A DNA stretch of 64,000 nt from Limnephilus marmoratus. Taxonomy: Eukaryota; Arthropoda; Insecta; Trichoptera; Limnephilidae. Position numbers and translations under genes: made by a program. Below, in pieces: positions 46,301 to 54,935 of this stretch (position 1 is the first letter of the stretch; every line of letters begins with the position of its first letter). The notes below the pieces were generated by a model, which was given only the letters and a program-made list of their open reading frames with translations, was not told the DNA's origin and ran no database searches. The DNA lies in assembly GCA_917880885.1 (NCBI GenBank), contig OU862919.1, forward strand, positions 49,389,058-49,453,057, in the 5' to 3' direction.

Positions 46301-49300
46301 AAGTTTCAAACAGAACGAAATTATTTATGTTGTTGAATGACATATGGCGCTACGTCCGTATATGTATATAAACGTCCTATTTATATGGCAGAACAACGTT
46401 TGCCGGTTCAGCTAGTGTACTTTATAAATACTTACAAGTTTTTTAAATAATTCCACGTACTATGGCATTATAAACTTTCGTAGTTTGAAAGAATTCAGTA
46501 ACAACTTTGTTTTGCGCGAGGCTTATAAGAGTAATATTTTTAAAGTAGACTTTAGTGTGTGGATATGGGAGAAGGTCTGTTCGAGATAAATAGCGTTTAT
46601 TGACTAATTGTTGGTGGGATTTGCTATTGCGTTTACCTGGAGTGTTTTAATTTGCAAATGAGCAACTTTTTACGACAATTTCTTGTCGGCCTATGAAGAG
46701 TAAGATTGTCATGCATTACCTATTCTTGGCCTATTGCCCATCTATTTTCTTCTCTCTCTCTCTGTTACATGTGCGCAGTGGCGGCGTAGGGTAGATTGGC
46801 ACCCGGGGCGGTTTTTTTATTGAACACCCTACATAAAATAAAACACAAACTTTTCTGGGCGGGCACAAGGGGCGGAAAGGCAAAAAATCAACGATTACTG
46901 TTAGAAAAATGAACTTATGTATCATATTTCAAGTTTATTTCTACAAGTTCAAGTATGTATAGGAAGGTTTATGAAAGTGTCAAAACAATCGAAAAATTAA
47001 ATGTTTAGAAAATACAGTTTTAGCTTCTAAGTATATACTGTGATGGAATCTCCACAGTACAGAAAAATACCCTCTGGGGGGGGGGCACGTGCCCCCTTGC
47101 CCCCCCCCCTCCATATATCCGCCCTTGGCTATCTAGATAGTGTCTGGATAAATTATTAATTAGCTCAGTTAGTAGAGCTGTTGCCATGTAAACAGAAGGT
47201 CCTGGGTTCAAGTCCCAGAGGTGCCGATAACTTTTTCTGATTTTTCTGTCTCCAGATTTCCGATTGAGCTTCGCTAATTTCTTCTTTCAACGCCTGCTTT
47301 GCCGGTGAGAGTGTTGATACAAGCTTCTCAAAATGATTCTTCAGTTTTAGAAAGGGAATTAGAAATTCTATTCGAAAAATAAATATATAGTTGCGACGCA
47401 TTTTAAAATATGATAATGTAAGTAGCTAGATACAAGAGTACGTAGTTATTTATTGAAATATCTTTACAGCAGGAGATTTTGTGCGCATTCTTTGTCTGTA
47501 CGAGTGCCAAGCACCCCTTGGTGCTTGGCACCCGGGGCGGACCGCCCCCTCCGCCCCCTCCGCCCCCCCCTTACGCCGCCACTGCATGTGCGTCTCTGTT
47601 TGACACCAACCCTCTAACAAAAAATGTCATATTTTCGAACGCGATTAATATTAATAAATAATTTCACGATTTTATTTGAGGTGTATACTAAGTGGAGTTA
47701 CTGAAGTAAGTAGTAGAGTTACAGAAGAAAATCTTTTTATGTTGTGAATTTATCTTAAACATTACAGAAATGTTGACGGCCAACATCTTGCCCTGCAAAA
47801 CTATTGACGTCCAGGACAATTTTTTCTAAACTGGCAATAATAAACAATTTGTTTTGCACACTTACTGGCTCCTTTAGTGAGTTTTGTTATTACCTGTTAT
47901 CGATAAAAATTGATAAGATAACTTTCGGTAAATTCTCATCGTTCTCTAGGACAACTGCAGATCGCAAACGTACAAACAACAGTTGACGTCGATAGTACCT
48001 ATTAAGAAGACTCAGCCATGTGAACTGCTACTTATTCATTAGCGATCTGCAATCATGCCAGGGAACGATGAGAAGTTATCCCATGAATCTTATTGATCGG
48101 TCATGCTAGGACCCTGGAGTGTATTAAATGGGGGATTTTGAGTGATGTCACCAAAATGAAAATTTCAAGAAGGTTTGTTTTTAGTTTCAGGAATTCCGTT
48201 CCGGTGCTTTTCGTTAAAACTAGCACCATGTAGCACTGCGTTGATCAGAAGAGTTGTTCTCTTTCTATTGTGGGATCGTTATCGAGATAACGGACGTGAT
48301 CTCCTGTCAGATTTGTGTGATTTTTACATATTTACTGTTACACATTTTAGTTCAGATCGTTTTTTAACACGAATTCCTGCAAGTATGCATGATTATTTAT
48401 TCATTTAATGTAAGTTGTATCTACATAGAAAAATCAAATAAATCACACAAATCTGAAAGGAGATCACGTCCGTTATCTCGATAACAATCCCACAAAAGAT
48501 AGAGAATAACTCTTCAGACTTCAATATGTATCCGCCAGTGCATTAGAAAAGTTTCATAGAAAAATCCTCTTAGCTGAATCTTATAAGATTCTTGTAAAAT
48601 GCGATATTTACCTTGGACAGTGCCGTAGCGGGGAAAGTATCCCACAGCAAGTCGGCCTCCTCCCCGAGCCCCCCAGCCCTCTGCCCCTTGAGGATGCGGG
48701 CCGCTGTGAGCGTTGAGAGTCCCATGCCGTCCCCCACGAACAGTACCACGCTGCGGGCGATAGGTCCCCTGAGGCCTGCGCCCCACCCCCCAACCTGGAG
48801 CCGCTTCTCTATGGCCGAGCGGGCTGACTTGTACCAGTAATGTTGATCTGGAATATATTGAAAAAAATTAAACGAAGCAGAACAAAAATGCGCCTATAAT
48901 TTGTGGATAAGCAATACGCATAACACGGGTGTATGCGTATTGTATAATTTTGCTCTACAGGAAAACATTAAAAAATTTAGAGTGTGTAAATCACACGTGC
49001 TAGAAGTGAAACTAGAAAGCCACCAGATGTGGCTTTCTTTTCGTTTGCCTGTTTTTTAAAGTGGTTTGAAGATTGGATATTGATTTCACAAAATTAAAAA
49101 TGTTTTTTTTTTTGATTTGTAGGATTCGAACCTCCGTTTGCTTGATGTCTGTCTCTCTGGCCGCTGAGACTTGCCAACTGAGCTATCGAAGGCACGCACC
49201 AAAGCGCGAATTTACCGCATTATATTAGAATCGAATATTTGTGTAGAACTGAGTTGTAACGCATTTCCGTTTCATCCGAATTTCAAATCACTGACGGAGC

Positions 49301-52300
49301 TAAAGAAGTTTCACTTCAAAAAACTTTTTTGGAAATGTTATTGTTACCTACCTAGTAATGATATATTTTACTCCGTATAGATACAAGTGTGCAATTCTCA
49401 CGCGGCAGAAGTGAGCCTTCAGAAAACTAAAGTAGACAAGAGTGAGTACGAAACACCGCCCATAGACGAAACCGATTATTTTATCTCATTCTCTAGATGT
49501 ACGTGTTTGTCTCTTTTTAGTGTCGCTTTTTCTTTTCGTCGATTTTTAAATCACAACGGTGCTAAAGAAGTTTTCACTTCAAAATGAATTCGTAGTTGAG
49601 ACAGTATTTGGAAATTTAAGGAAATCATTTGAAAGAATTGGTAGTAAGTATTAGACATGTTTTCGGCCTATTTCGTCATCGGTTCATTTGAAATTAAACA
49701 CAAAAATAAATGACATGATTCATATACCTAGCTGCTCTTAATTGTTCTAAATCTTTTATCGCATCCTAACAGGAACATTAATTAATTAATACCTACGAAC
49801 TCAGTTGAAAAACTGTGTGTAAATCTTTCTTATTAAATATCTATAGCGATGTAAACATGACAAGTCTTGCTGCCGCGTGAATTAAATGATGGCGAACTTT
49901 ATTTATAAAAGAGTTTGGCGTGGAGTGATTTACGGCCATCTTCCTGCCGAGGAGTTGATGACGGCACAATATATGAACCTCCGGCGAATGATACCACCGA
50001 CACTGTATGCTAAATAATGTATTTTTACATGCAAAATCAGATTGTTTCTATTCGAGAGCATGACGGCCGGCGTGGTCTAGCGGTAAGGCTCTTGACTCGC
50101 AATCTGAAGGTCGTGGGATCGAATCCATTTAAAATAATATATATTATATAGAGTGGAAGAGTGGAAGACACTCTTAGTATCGCCCTAATGTACGACCATC
50201 ATTCAGAATTGAAACGTTGAAATGACTTTAGCCGTGCTTGGTGACCAGATTTGAATAGCCAGGTACTTCCCCACCTTCCTCTTCCCCATCTCCTTTCCCT
50301 CCCCACAACCTTCAGCTTCACAACATATCCCAATTGGATATGCCATAGTCTCACTGGCTCCATACGGGAGCAGTTGGGACTCTTGTGCGGTGTTCATATA
50401 AAAAATAATAAAAAAATGCCCTGCTCCTACATCGCTGTATACCTACTGGACACTTTTATATTTCCCGCCACCATTGACGCTAACGGTACCACGACAGCAA
50501 AAAGGCAATAAACATATGTTCCTTATCGCTATAATGCTGCAGCTCTTTCTTACACATTAAATAATAGTGAGGCACACAAAACATGCGTGACCTTCAAATT
50601 ACTACTACTTTTTTGTGACGGGAATTGCGTTTCATTTTCTTTATATGTGTGAGGGAGATGTATGAAAATAAATTTATGTTTCCTTTGGGGGGGTGCAGAC
50701 ATACGTTCATCGTTTTTCTTATTTTCGACTGTTGTCATTTAGTATGTAAGAACAAAAGCAAAACCATTATTTGAATTAACATTTAGAATTAACGTTTTAG
50801 AATTTTTGGAATTCACCCACACTTCAATATTATCCTTGTAACTAATATTCCATACTTTCAAAATTGTCGTCACGGCTAGTAGTATTGGTAGGGGTCCATG
50901 GAGACGTCACGGTGCGGTGCATGAGAGAGATGCAAGAAAATTATGACTTTTTTTCCTTTGGATAGACCAGACCTATGTTTTTCTTTACATGAGCCCCACA
51001 CAGGAGGCCCTGAGGAAAACAATTTCTCTCAGGGCCTATGTCATCTTTGGTGATGCTGTGTGGAGGGTTTTTTTTAAGGAAAGGAAGGAGGAGTTCTGGG
51101 AAGGAAAAGGGTTTAAGGGGTGGCTTGGAATCTGGGGTTCAGCGTGTCCTGGTCATCCGCCTCCAAGACCTAGGCAAACCTCACTCCATGAACCCGGGCA
51201 CCCCTGCTAAATCACCAAACGTAGCGAACCACTTGGGGTGACCTATGGCAGACAGGCTATGACCTACGTACATTGTACATCTCATCTTTTGAAAGAGTTG
51301 CAGTAATATTGTAATAAGGAACATATGTTTATTGCTTTTCTAAAGCCACCACGATACCGTTACCGTGAATCGTCACGGTAAATATAAAAACGTGCTATAT
51401 TTTAAGTATATTTGAACTTGAAAAGTTTAGTGTAAGTGGTGAAAAACAGATGAAAGCCGAGGTGGGCTTAAATGGATAAAATTATGTCCTCTGTCGGTAC
51501 ATATTGCGGGTTTCTGTATTTGTTAAACCCTCACGAAAAAAGGGTTCTTCCAAAAGACTTTTTTAATAAAGTACATAGGTATTTTTTCTTTATTTTTTAT
51601 TATAATCTAATTTTTTCTTTATTTTTTATTATAAACTGACTTCCAAGCCGTTTCTCGCAGGGGTAGGCAGAGAGGACGGACCGCCAAACAACTCGATCTT
51701 GTCACACACTCCTTGTTTCAGACATTCTAACTACTAAAAATTATTTTCGTTATTTGTTTTTGGGGTGTTATGCCGTGTTGCGCTACCTCCTTCTTTAGCC
51801 AACGTTTCGGACAGCGTTGCAGTTATACTGCCCTGATAATGTCCGGCAGATCCGGTAGATGTGTTTTTGACCGTGAAAATCTTAAAACGTATCCTACTAA
51901 AAATTTCAGTATTTTTTATAAATTAAAGTAACACATAAATTAAATTTTTAAAACTACATCGTGTTACATCTAGGTACCTACCCTTAATTTTTTTGTTTCC
52001 AGATTTTCGATCGAGTTTCGCTATTCATTTAATTAAACATAATTAGTTGTTTCTTGGGTAAATGTATAAGTAGGGTCACAGGGAACACAGTATTTCGATT
52101 TTTAGAAAAATAAACCTTTATTCAATCAGTTTAAAATCTTTTATAAAATCTTAAGTAGTCTTTGATTTATCATTTCAAAACAAAAAATATGAAAAAATGT
52201 TCATAGTAAAATAATTACAGGTATTTTTCCGAGATCAGAATTTTGTTCCACCGTGCCCCTGGTCTGGGGTAGAGTGGAACACCCCTAGGGGCACAGTGGA

Positions 52301-54935
52301 ACATACCTACATAATAAATCTAAAAATTATTCAGTAAACTCAGGAATTATTCAGGAAATTATACATTCTTAAGATGCGTTGTGGAAAGTACAAAATGTTG
52401 GCCTGTCGTTTTGTTGATTTTTGTCTTATTTAGTATTCCTTATTCCACTGTGCCCCGTTCTACCGTGCCCCACACCCGATTTCATTAAAACAAAAATTAT
52501 CAAAATTTTTAGGTTAAACTTAAGGTTATGTTTTGTTGTAAAATACATCATAAATTACATACCTAATATACAGTTTAAATGTCACTTACCAGTAGCTACG
52601 ATATTTTGAGTAGTTCGAAAAATATTACACAATAATTTATAAGAAATGAATGCCGAAAAACCGATTTCCCAAAATATTTAACGCGCGGCCCAAACAACTT
52701 CACTTTGACAAATTTATTTTTTGTAGGTGTTTCATTCTGCCCCGCGTTCCACTGTGCCCCCTATGACCCTAAGCCTAATAAAATAAATGGATATGTGTAA
52801 TGCGTAATGTTCCTTGTCGAAGTTCGATGCGCGGATAATACGGAATGTTCCTTTTTTAAGTGAAAGTTAATAATAAATTTGGACAACTTATATAGCGCTG
52901 TTTTTGCGAAAAATCGCCTCAAGAGCGCTGTGTAAATATAATAAAAAAAAATGCGACTCATCAACTGCGCTCATTGGCCGCTTTGATAATGATGTCACAT
53001 TTAAAGGCTCAAATTGGTTGAGATATGAAACGGAAATTACGAGAGGTCTGAGCTCATGGGTTGCTTTGATTATGACCTCACTTTTCAAGTATTAGTTGAG
53101 ATTGTTTTGCTAAATTTTAGCTTCTACCGCGTGCAAAATTGCACTCGATTTTTTAAAAAATTATTAATAGACAATCAAATGTGACATTTGTCTGAATTTC
53201 AAGCTGCGTGTCATCCATCATTCAGATGTGCATTCCAGGTTTTTAATGGTTTGTATGGCAAGCAGGGTTTGTCTAACGGATAGGTGTAATTATTCTAATA
53301 TCTTTTTTCCACGTTCTCCTGATATAAATACAGGTTCGAACTTGTCAATAATGCATTCACTTCGTAACATTAATAAATTATACTTTTAAATGGTAATAAT
53401 ATTTTTTCCACGATTCAGCATTGATTGTCAGTGAAACGTAATATAAATATGAATATGGCGAGTACAGTTCGTATATCGCGTGAGTGAATTAATTAAATTA
53501 AAATGTAAAATGCATATTCTTTCTATGATTCAGCATTGATTGTCAGTGAAACGTAATATAAACATAAATATGGCGTAGTACAGTTCGTATATCGCGTGAG
53601 TGAATTATTTAAATTAAAATGTAAAATGCATATTCTTTTTATGATTCAGCATTGATTGTCAGTGAAACGTAATATAAATACGAATATGGCGTAGTACAGT
53701 TCGTATATCGCGTGAGTGAATTAATTAAATTAAAATGTAAAATGCATATTCTTTCTATGATTCAGCATTGATTGTCAGTGAAACGTAATATAAATATGAA
53801 TATGGCGTAGTACAGTTCGTATATCGCGTGAGTGAATTAATTAAATTAAAATGTAAAATGCATATTTTTTCGTCTCCCCCGACAATATAAATATTTTATT
53901 TATTTATTAATAAATAGTCACTTTTCATAATAATAAAGCTAAATCTAACTGTTTGAATAAGAAATATTTCGTATTAACCGAGGAGCGAAGTAAGACAAGA
54001 CGAAGTTTGACGGCCGGCGTAATCTAGTGGTAAGGCTTTTGACTCGCTATCCGAAGGTCGCGGAATCGAATCCCGGCGTGACGAATAAATTTTATTTGAT
54101 TAATTAGTGTTTTTTCACGATTAATTCATTCAAACCATATATGTAGACTATTTGCGGTGCGCTCCAGAGTGGAAGATACTCGTAACGCCCTGGTGTTAGA
54201 CCACCAATCAGAATTGAAACGTAGCTTTAGCCTTGTTTGGTGACCAGATCTGAATAGCCAGGTACTTCCCCACCTTCCTCTTTCCCATCTCCTTCCCTTC
54301 CCCATTACCTTCAGCCTCACAACATAATTTGGGAGGCGGGAATGGGTACCGCCGCCCCGGGAACCTTTATTGGATAACCAACACCTCTGCCATAGTTCAC
54401 CCCAAGTGGTTCGCTACGTTTGGTGATTTAGCAGGGGTGCCCGGGTTCATGGGGTGAGGTTTGTCTAGGTCTTGGAGGCGGATGACCAGGACATACTGAA
54501 CCCCAGATTCCTACCCACTCCTTAAACCCTTTTCCTTCCCAGAACTCTCCTCTCCTTCCTTCCTTAAAAAACCTTCCACACAGCGTCCCCAAAGATGACA
54601 TAGGCCCTGAGGGAAATTATTTTCCTCAGGGCCTCCTGTGTGGAGCTCATGTAAAAAAAAATACCCCAATTAGGGATGCAATACTCACTGGCTCCAGACG
54701 GGAACAGCTGAGACTTTTGTGAGGTATTCATATAAAAAAGACAAGTTTAATGTTTATTGTGTAAACTTAGTGTAATTTCCAAAATCCGTGCCTGATAAAA
54801 GTGCGGCGGTTAGTGGAAAATTTACATTAAAACTAAATTCTTACCTTGACTTTGTTTTTCCACGTTTCCCTCCAAATATGGTAAAAATAGCAGAATGACG
54901 AAGAAAGCAATAAACTCACAACATGAAGCCATCAT
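31039..54935 (-). CDS. Alp: Membrane-bound alkaline phosphatase, complete nine-exon gene (exon span)
   Basis: Exons on the minus strand: 54935-54845, 48847-48612, 45141-44967, 40746-40568, 40039-39832, 37540-37400, 35264-35070, 33120-32914, 31340-31039. They join without a stop into 577 residues, near family length. The protein hydrolyses phosphate monoesters at the cell surface; insect members sit on midgut brush border, and some lepidopteran ones bind Bacillus thuringiensis Cry proteins. Residues seen: D70 (metal), S120 (nucleophile), H181, R194, E343, D348, H352, D389, H390, H467. Signal peptide 1 to about 24; hydrophobic end ([16 protein letters not shown]) suggests a GPI anchor. Glu119 replaces the nearly invariant Asp before the nucleophile. 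Exons are GC-rich, introns AT-rich and transposon-filled. Confidence 0.93.
31425..31560. repeat. Repeat end TACAGGATGTAACAGGGC in intron 8
   Basis: The piece starts like a mariner or LINE-associated terminus (TATACAGGATGTAACAGGG). No matching right end was found. The rest of intron 8 (to 32913) is AT-rich and unmarked. Confidence 0.3.
32914..33120 (-). CDS. Alp: Alkaline phosphatase exon 8
   Basis: Follows ATATTTTGCAG. Encodes [23 protein letters not shown] and [15 protein letters not shown] with zinc ligand H467. Donor GTAGGT. Confidence 0.92.
33171..33359. mobile_element. hAT-like MITE in intron 7
   Basis: CAGGGCCGGC and GCCGGCCCTG bound 189 bases. Eight-base flanks CGACTGGT and CATCTAGT agree at only five sites, so the duplication is degraded. 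A remnant of a similar element may lie at 44858-44925 (GGCGCCCC pieces). Confidence 0.6.
33560..34180. repeat. AT-rich repeat related to 50540-50900, with (AAAT)n
   Basis: Pieces such as GTGAACGTATGTCTCTGCACC and TGAATTCCAAA...TTC recur reversed at 50540-50830. A simple repeat (AAAT)5 lies at 34076-34098. Confidence 0.4.
34222..34712 (-). mobile_element. Retroposon family B copy with 28-bp hairpin
   Basis: From TTTTTCGTAAGCTCCTCTCA to CGGTGGCACCCGTACCCGC it follows the family B plan. An added inverted repeat at about 34434-34498 (GACCTTTCCAGCCGGA and complement) with a short loop is specific to this copy. Confidence 0.6.
34713..34911 (+). mobile_element. Helitron-like 3' end in intron 7
   Basis: It ends GTACGAAGTTCGTCGGGTCA then GCTAGT, with a GTACGAAGTTCGT-type palindrome about ten bases before the CTAGT terminus, the usual Helitron pattern. 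The 5' end is not certain. Confidence 0.45.
35070..35264 (-). CDS. Alp: Alkaline phosphatase exon 7 (zinc site)
   Basis: Follows TTTCTGTTCAG. Encodes GRIDHAHH (D348, H352) and [20 protein letters not shown] (D389, H390). The donor that keeps phase is GTGGGT (35069); a GTAAAT four bases downstream would break the frame. Confidence 0.9.
35458..35532 (+). pseudogene. Small endonuclease/RT non-LTR fragment
   Basis: GGGCCATGTCAAAAGTCAGA through TGAGACGATGTGTGAATGTG matches the reverse complement of 28727-28785. Only 75 bases remain. Confidence 0.6.
35567..35697. mobile_element. G-tract MITE family a, short copy in intron 6
   Basis: Ends GGGAACGTACCCATACTACG and complement; TTA at 35564-35566 and 35698-35700. 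It is 131 bases because the long homopolymer runs are shorter. Confidence 0.85.
36824..37090. mobile_element. G-tract MITE family b in intron 6
   Basis: Ends GGGGTCGTCCATTAATCACG and complement. Flanks TAT at 36821-36823 and 37091-37093. Same plan as 17978-18254, 267 bases. Confidence 0.82.
37400..37540 (-). CDS. Alp: Alkaline phosphatase exon 6
   Basis: Follows TTGTTTGCAG. Encodes [15 protein letters not shown] through [16 protein letters not shown] to [10 protein letters not shown]343 is the magnesium ligand. Donor GTAAAT. Confidence 0.92.
38127..39386. mobile_element. hAT-type element in intron 5 with 8-bp duplication
   Basis: Ends CAGTGATTCCCAAAGT and complement of CAGAGGTTCCCAAACT. Flanks CTTTATAC (38119-38126) and CTTTACAC (39387-39394). 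GGGGTCCACG-type repeats lie near both ends. No transposase frame. A truncated G-tract MITE (39076-39282) is nested inside. Confidence 0.8.
39076..39282. mobile_element. G-tract MITE family b, 3'-truncated
   Basis: Starts GGGGTCGTCCATTAATCACG after TTA and stops at ACCACATATCACC, losing the right terminal repeat at CACGTGTT. Confidence 0.75.
39430..39790. repeat. SINE-like repeat related to 49025-49450
   Basis: TTCAGAAAACTAAAGT(T/A)GACAAG and GTGGTTTGAAGATTGGA(C/T) occur in both places. In the copy at 49115 the repeat continues into a tRNA-Tyr-like head; here that part is degraded. Confidence 0.45.
39832..40039 (-). CDS. Alp: Alkaline phosphatase exon 5
   Basis: Follows TTTTGTTGCAG. Encodes [13 protein letters not shown] and the variable loop to [10 protein letters not shown]. 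Donor GTAGGT after the first base of a Gly codon. Confidence 0.92.
40255..40345 (+). repeat. tRNA-like SINE head remnant in intron 3/4 region
   Basis: GGTAGCCGGGTTAACAAATG (A-box-like) and GCGAGTTCAATCCTC (B-box-like) are spaced as in a tRNA, but no cloverleaf closes. Confidence 0.35.
40568..40746 (-). CDS. Alp: Alkaline phosphatase exon 4
   Basis: Follows GGTTTCAG. Encodes [20 protein letters not shown] (H181 and H190 region), R194 in ASSRFWEDD, and [10 protein letters not shown]. Donor GTCACT is weak but in phase. Confidence 0.92.
40855..41172 (-). mobile_element. Retroposon family B copy in intron 3
   Basis: Contains TCCCCTCGGGACCTATTTCA, CCCATGAACCCGGGCACCCC, CAAACGTAGCGAACCACTTG and the end GGTTCCCGTGGCG. 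Confidence 0.6.
41467..42150 (-). pseudogene. 5'-truncated jockey-clade element, same family as 6140-7225
   Basis: The last frame, [40 protein letters not shown] and [11 protein letters not shown], parallels the end of the element at 6140-7225. Upstream frames are disrupted. The 3' end carries an ATTCAATTCAATTCAATTAT tract (complement of the tail). Confidence 0.7.
42212..43862. mobile_element. hAT-type element in intron 3 with perfect 8-bp duplication
   Basis: Ends TAGGGCTG and CAGCCCTG; the direct repeat AGTATAGT is at 42204-42211 and 43863-43870. Both subterminal zones are GTATTTGAAATAC-type repeats, as in the 113-bp copy at 633-745. The interior has taken up a Helitron-like element (42801-43455). 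No transposase. Confidence 0.85.
42801..43455 (+). mobile_element. Helitron-like element with GGGA-rich tract, nested in hAT
   Basis: Begins near TATAAAAATGAATCCTTG, shares 250 bases with 3165-3423, has a purine-rich tract (43262-43385) and ends like GCATACCGGGAACCAGCTCG. Relatives: 55500-56205 and reversed 57903-58249. Class inferred from the CTAG-type ends of the relatives. Confidence 0.5.
43873..44183. mobile_element. Solo LTR with 4-bp duplication
   Basis: Starts TGTTAGCAGC and ends TTGCTAACA; GTAT flanks at 43869-43872 and 44184-44187. It is 311 bp, GC-rich in the middle, with an AATAAA at 44132-44137. No full element nearby, so it is a recombination product of a gypsy or Bel-Pao type retrotransposon. 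Its target lies in the right duplication of the hAT element. Confidence 0.7.
44967..45141 (-). CDS. Alp: Alkaline phosphatase exon 3 (nucleophile)
   Basis: Follows TTTGTCCAG. Encodes [20 protein letters not shown] with S120 as the phosphoserine nucleophile, then [14 protein letters not shown] and the end LLTWAQEE. The usual DS pair reads ES (GAG TCT). Donor GTATTA. Confidence 0.93.
45168..45500 (-). mobile_element. Retroposon family B, truncated, in intron 2 next to exon 3
   Basis: TTTACATTAGCTCCACACAGG to CCCATGAACCCGGGCACCCC matches the family. It starts only 27 bases from the exon 3 acceptor. Confidence 0.55.
45640..46022. mobile_element. Mariner-type MITE, 383 bp, second copy
   Basis: Ends CAGGGTGTTCGGGGTAAAGT and complement, TA on both sides. 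Exactly the length of 16621-17003 with matching interior. Confidence 0.8.
46031..46416 (+). mobile_element. Helitron-like element in intron 2
   Basis: Begins near TATAAATCTCGTGTCACGG and ends AACGTTTGCCGGTTCAGCTA then GT, the CTAGT terminus of lepidopteran Helitron-like repeats. Non-coding. Confidence 0.55.
46776..47584. mobile_element. hAT-type element, 809 bp, perfect 8-bp duplication
   Basis: Ends CAGTGGCGGCGTA and TACGCCGCCACTG (right end read on plus: TTACGCCGCCACTG). CATGTGCG flanks at 46768-46775 and 47585-47592. GGCACCCGGGGCGG occurs near both ends. Contains a tRNA-like repeat and G/C-rich remnants of other insertions. Confidence 0.88.
47158..47226 (+). repeat. tRNA-like sequence (SINE head or tRNA pseudogene)
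   Basis: TTAGCTCAGTTAGTAGAGC (A box) and CTGGGTTCAAGTCCCAG (a perfect T-arm with B box) are well formed, and AACAG can pair with CTGTT as an anticodon stem. The 3' acceptor AGGTGCC has no partner upstream, so this is not a working tRNA. Confidence 0.5.
47800..48130. repeat. Inverted-repeat element related to 44395-44560
   Basis: TTCTCATCGTTC, GCAGATCGC and GGGATAACTT-type blocks occur in both orientations here (47930-47965 versus 48040-48090) and once at 44480-44540. Confidence 0.4.
48245..48523. repeat. Long hairpin in intron 2, 90 bases after exon 2
   Basis: Arms of about 80 bases: TCAGAAGAGTTGTTCTC with GTTATCGAGATAACGGACGT to ATTTGTGTGATTT, and the complement ending GAATAACTCTTCAGA. The loop is about 110 bases. 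It looks like a foldback MITE; no duplication was found. Confidence 0.55.
48612..48847 (-). CDS. Alp: Alkaline phosphatase exon 2
   Basis: Follows TATATTCCAG. Encodes residues 31-109, with [20 protein letters not shown] giving metal ligand D70, and [13 protein letters not shown]. Donor GTAAAT. An antisense frame across it is a shadow of this GC-rich exon. Confidence 0.93.
49115..49198 (-). repeat. tRNA-Tyr-like SINE head in intron 1
   Basis: The minus strand reads CCTTCGATAGCTCAGTTGGC, as at the start of insect tRNA-Tyr, and ends GGAGGTTCGAATCCTAC. The anticodon region is altered and the acceptor does not close. The flanking body is shared with 39430-39790. Confidence 0.5.
50063..50406 (+). 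mobile_element. Retroposon family A copy in intron 1
   Basis: GACGGCCGGCGTGGTCTAGC head, GATCGAATCC B-box, body and TTCATATAAAAAATAAT tail. About 60 bases of the body after the head are deleted relative to 25749-26155. Confidence 0.65.
50985..51260 (-). mobile_element. Retroposon family B copy in intron 1
   Basis: TTTACATGAGCCCCACACAG through CCCGGGCACCCCTGC to GGGGTGACCTATGGCAGAC. Confidence 0.6.
51650..51730 (-). pseudogene. 3' tail of endonuclease/RT non-LTR element
   Basis: CCGTTTCTCGCAGGGGTAGG and CAGAGAGGACGGACCGCCAA match 28645-28690. Confidence 0.6.
51743..51893 (-). mobile_element. Fold-back family, single-arm copy, 12-bp target duplication
   Basis: CTACTAAAAATT flanks at 51731-51742 and 51894-51905. 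It has one arm only and the head GATACGTTTTAAGATTTT-like at the right, so it shows the uninverted unit. The CTGATGA block of the hammerhead-like core is rearranged; GTCCGAAACGTTGGC remains. Confidence 0.7.
52073..52769. mobile_element. DNA element with GGGTCAYAGGG ends, TA target
   Basis: Ends GGGTCACAGGG and the complement of GGGTCATAGGGGGCACAG, with TA on both sides. GTGGAAC and GGGGCAC motifs are repeated inside in both orientations (52255-52310, 52440-52475, 52730-52760). No open frame. Confidence 0.6.
52873..52935. repeat. Short mobile repeat also found in the satellite (60705-60775)
   Basis: AATAATAAATTTGGACAAC, TTATATAGCGCTG and CGCCTCAAGAGCGCTGT are identical at both sites over about 62 bases. 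AGCGCT occurs at both ends of a short hairpin-like segment. Confidence 0.6.
53412..53872. repeat. Tandem repeat, four units of 115-116 bp
   Basis: Units start GATTCAGCATTGATTGTCAG at 53412, 53527, 53643 and 53759 and contain TTCGTATATCGCGTGAGTG. They are nearly identical, so the expansion is recent. Confidence 0.9.
54011..54741 (+). mobile_element. Retroposon family A copy interrupted by family B
   Basis: Head GACGGCCGGCGTAATCTAGT and GAATCGAATCCCGG, body to CCTCACAACATA (54324), then the family B insert, then CCCCAATTAGGGATGC and tail TTCATATAAAAAAG. Confidence 0.7.
54325..54657 (+). mobile_element. Retroposon family B, full copy with poly-A, nested in family A
   Basis: Plus-sense from GGGAGGCGGGAATGGGTACC to GTGTGGAGCTCATGTAAAAAAAAA. 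The poly-A tail gives the orientation of the family and its retroposon nature. It lies inside the family A body, hence younger. Confidence 0.7.
54845..54935 (-). CDS. Alp: Alkaline phosphatase exon 1 (signal peptide)
   Basis: Encodes [20 protein letters not shown] and then [10 protein letters not shown]. Two ATGs are adjacent (54935 and 54932); either could start. The exon ends after the first base of a codon at GTAAGA (54844). The intron after it is 5997 bases. Confidence 0.85.

Noticed and set aside
47158..47226. Functional tRNA gene
   Set aside because: The 5' acceptor strand does not pair with AGGTGCC and the anticodon loop is irregular.
48514..48840. Long open frames on both strands around exon 2
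   Set aside because: Only the minus frame matching VGDGMG of alkaline phosphatase is real; the rest are shadows of a GC-rich exon.
49115..49198. Functional tRNA-Tyr gene
   Set aside because: Only the D-arm half and B box match; the anticodon arm and acceptor do not close.
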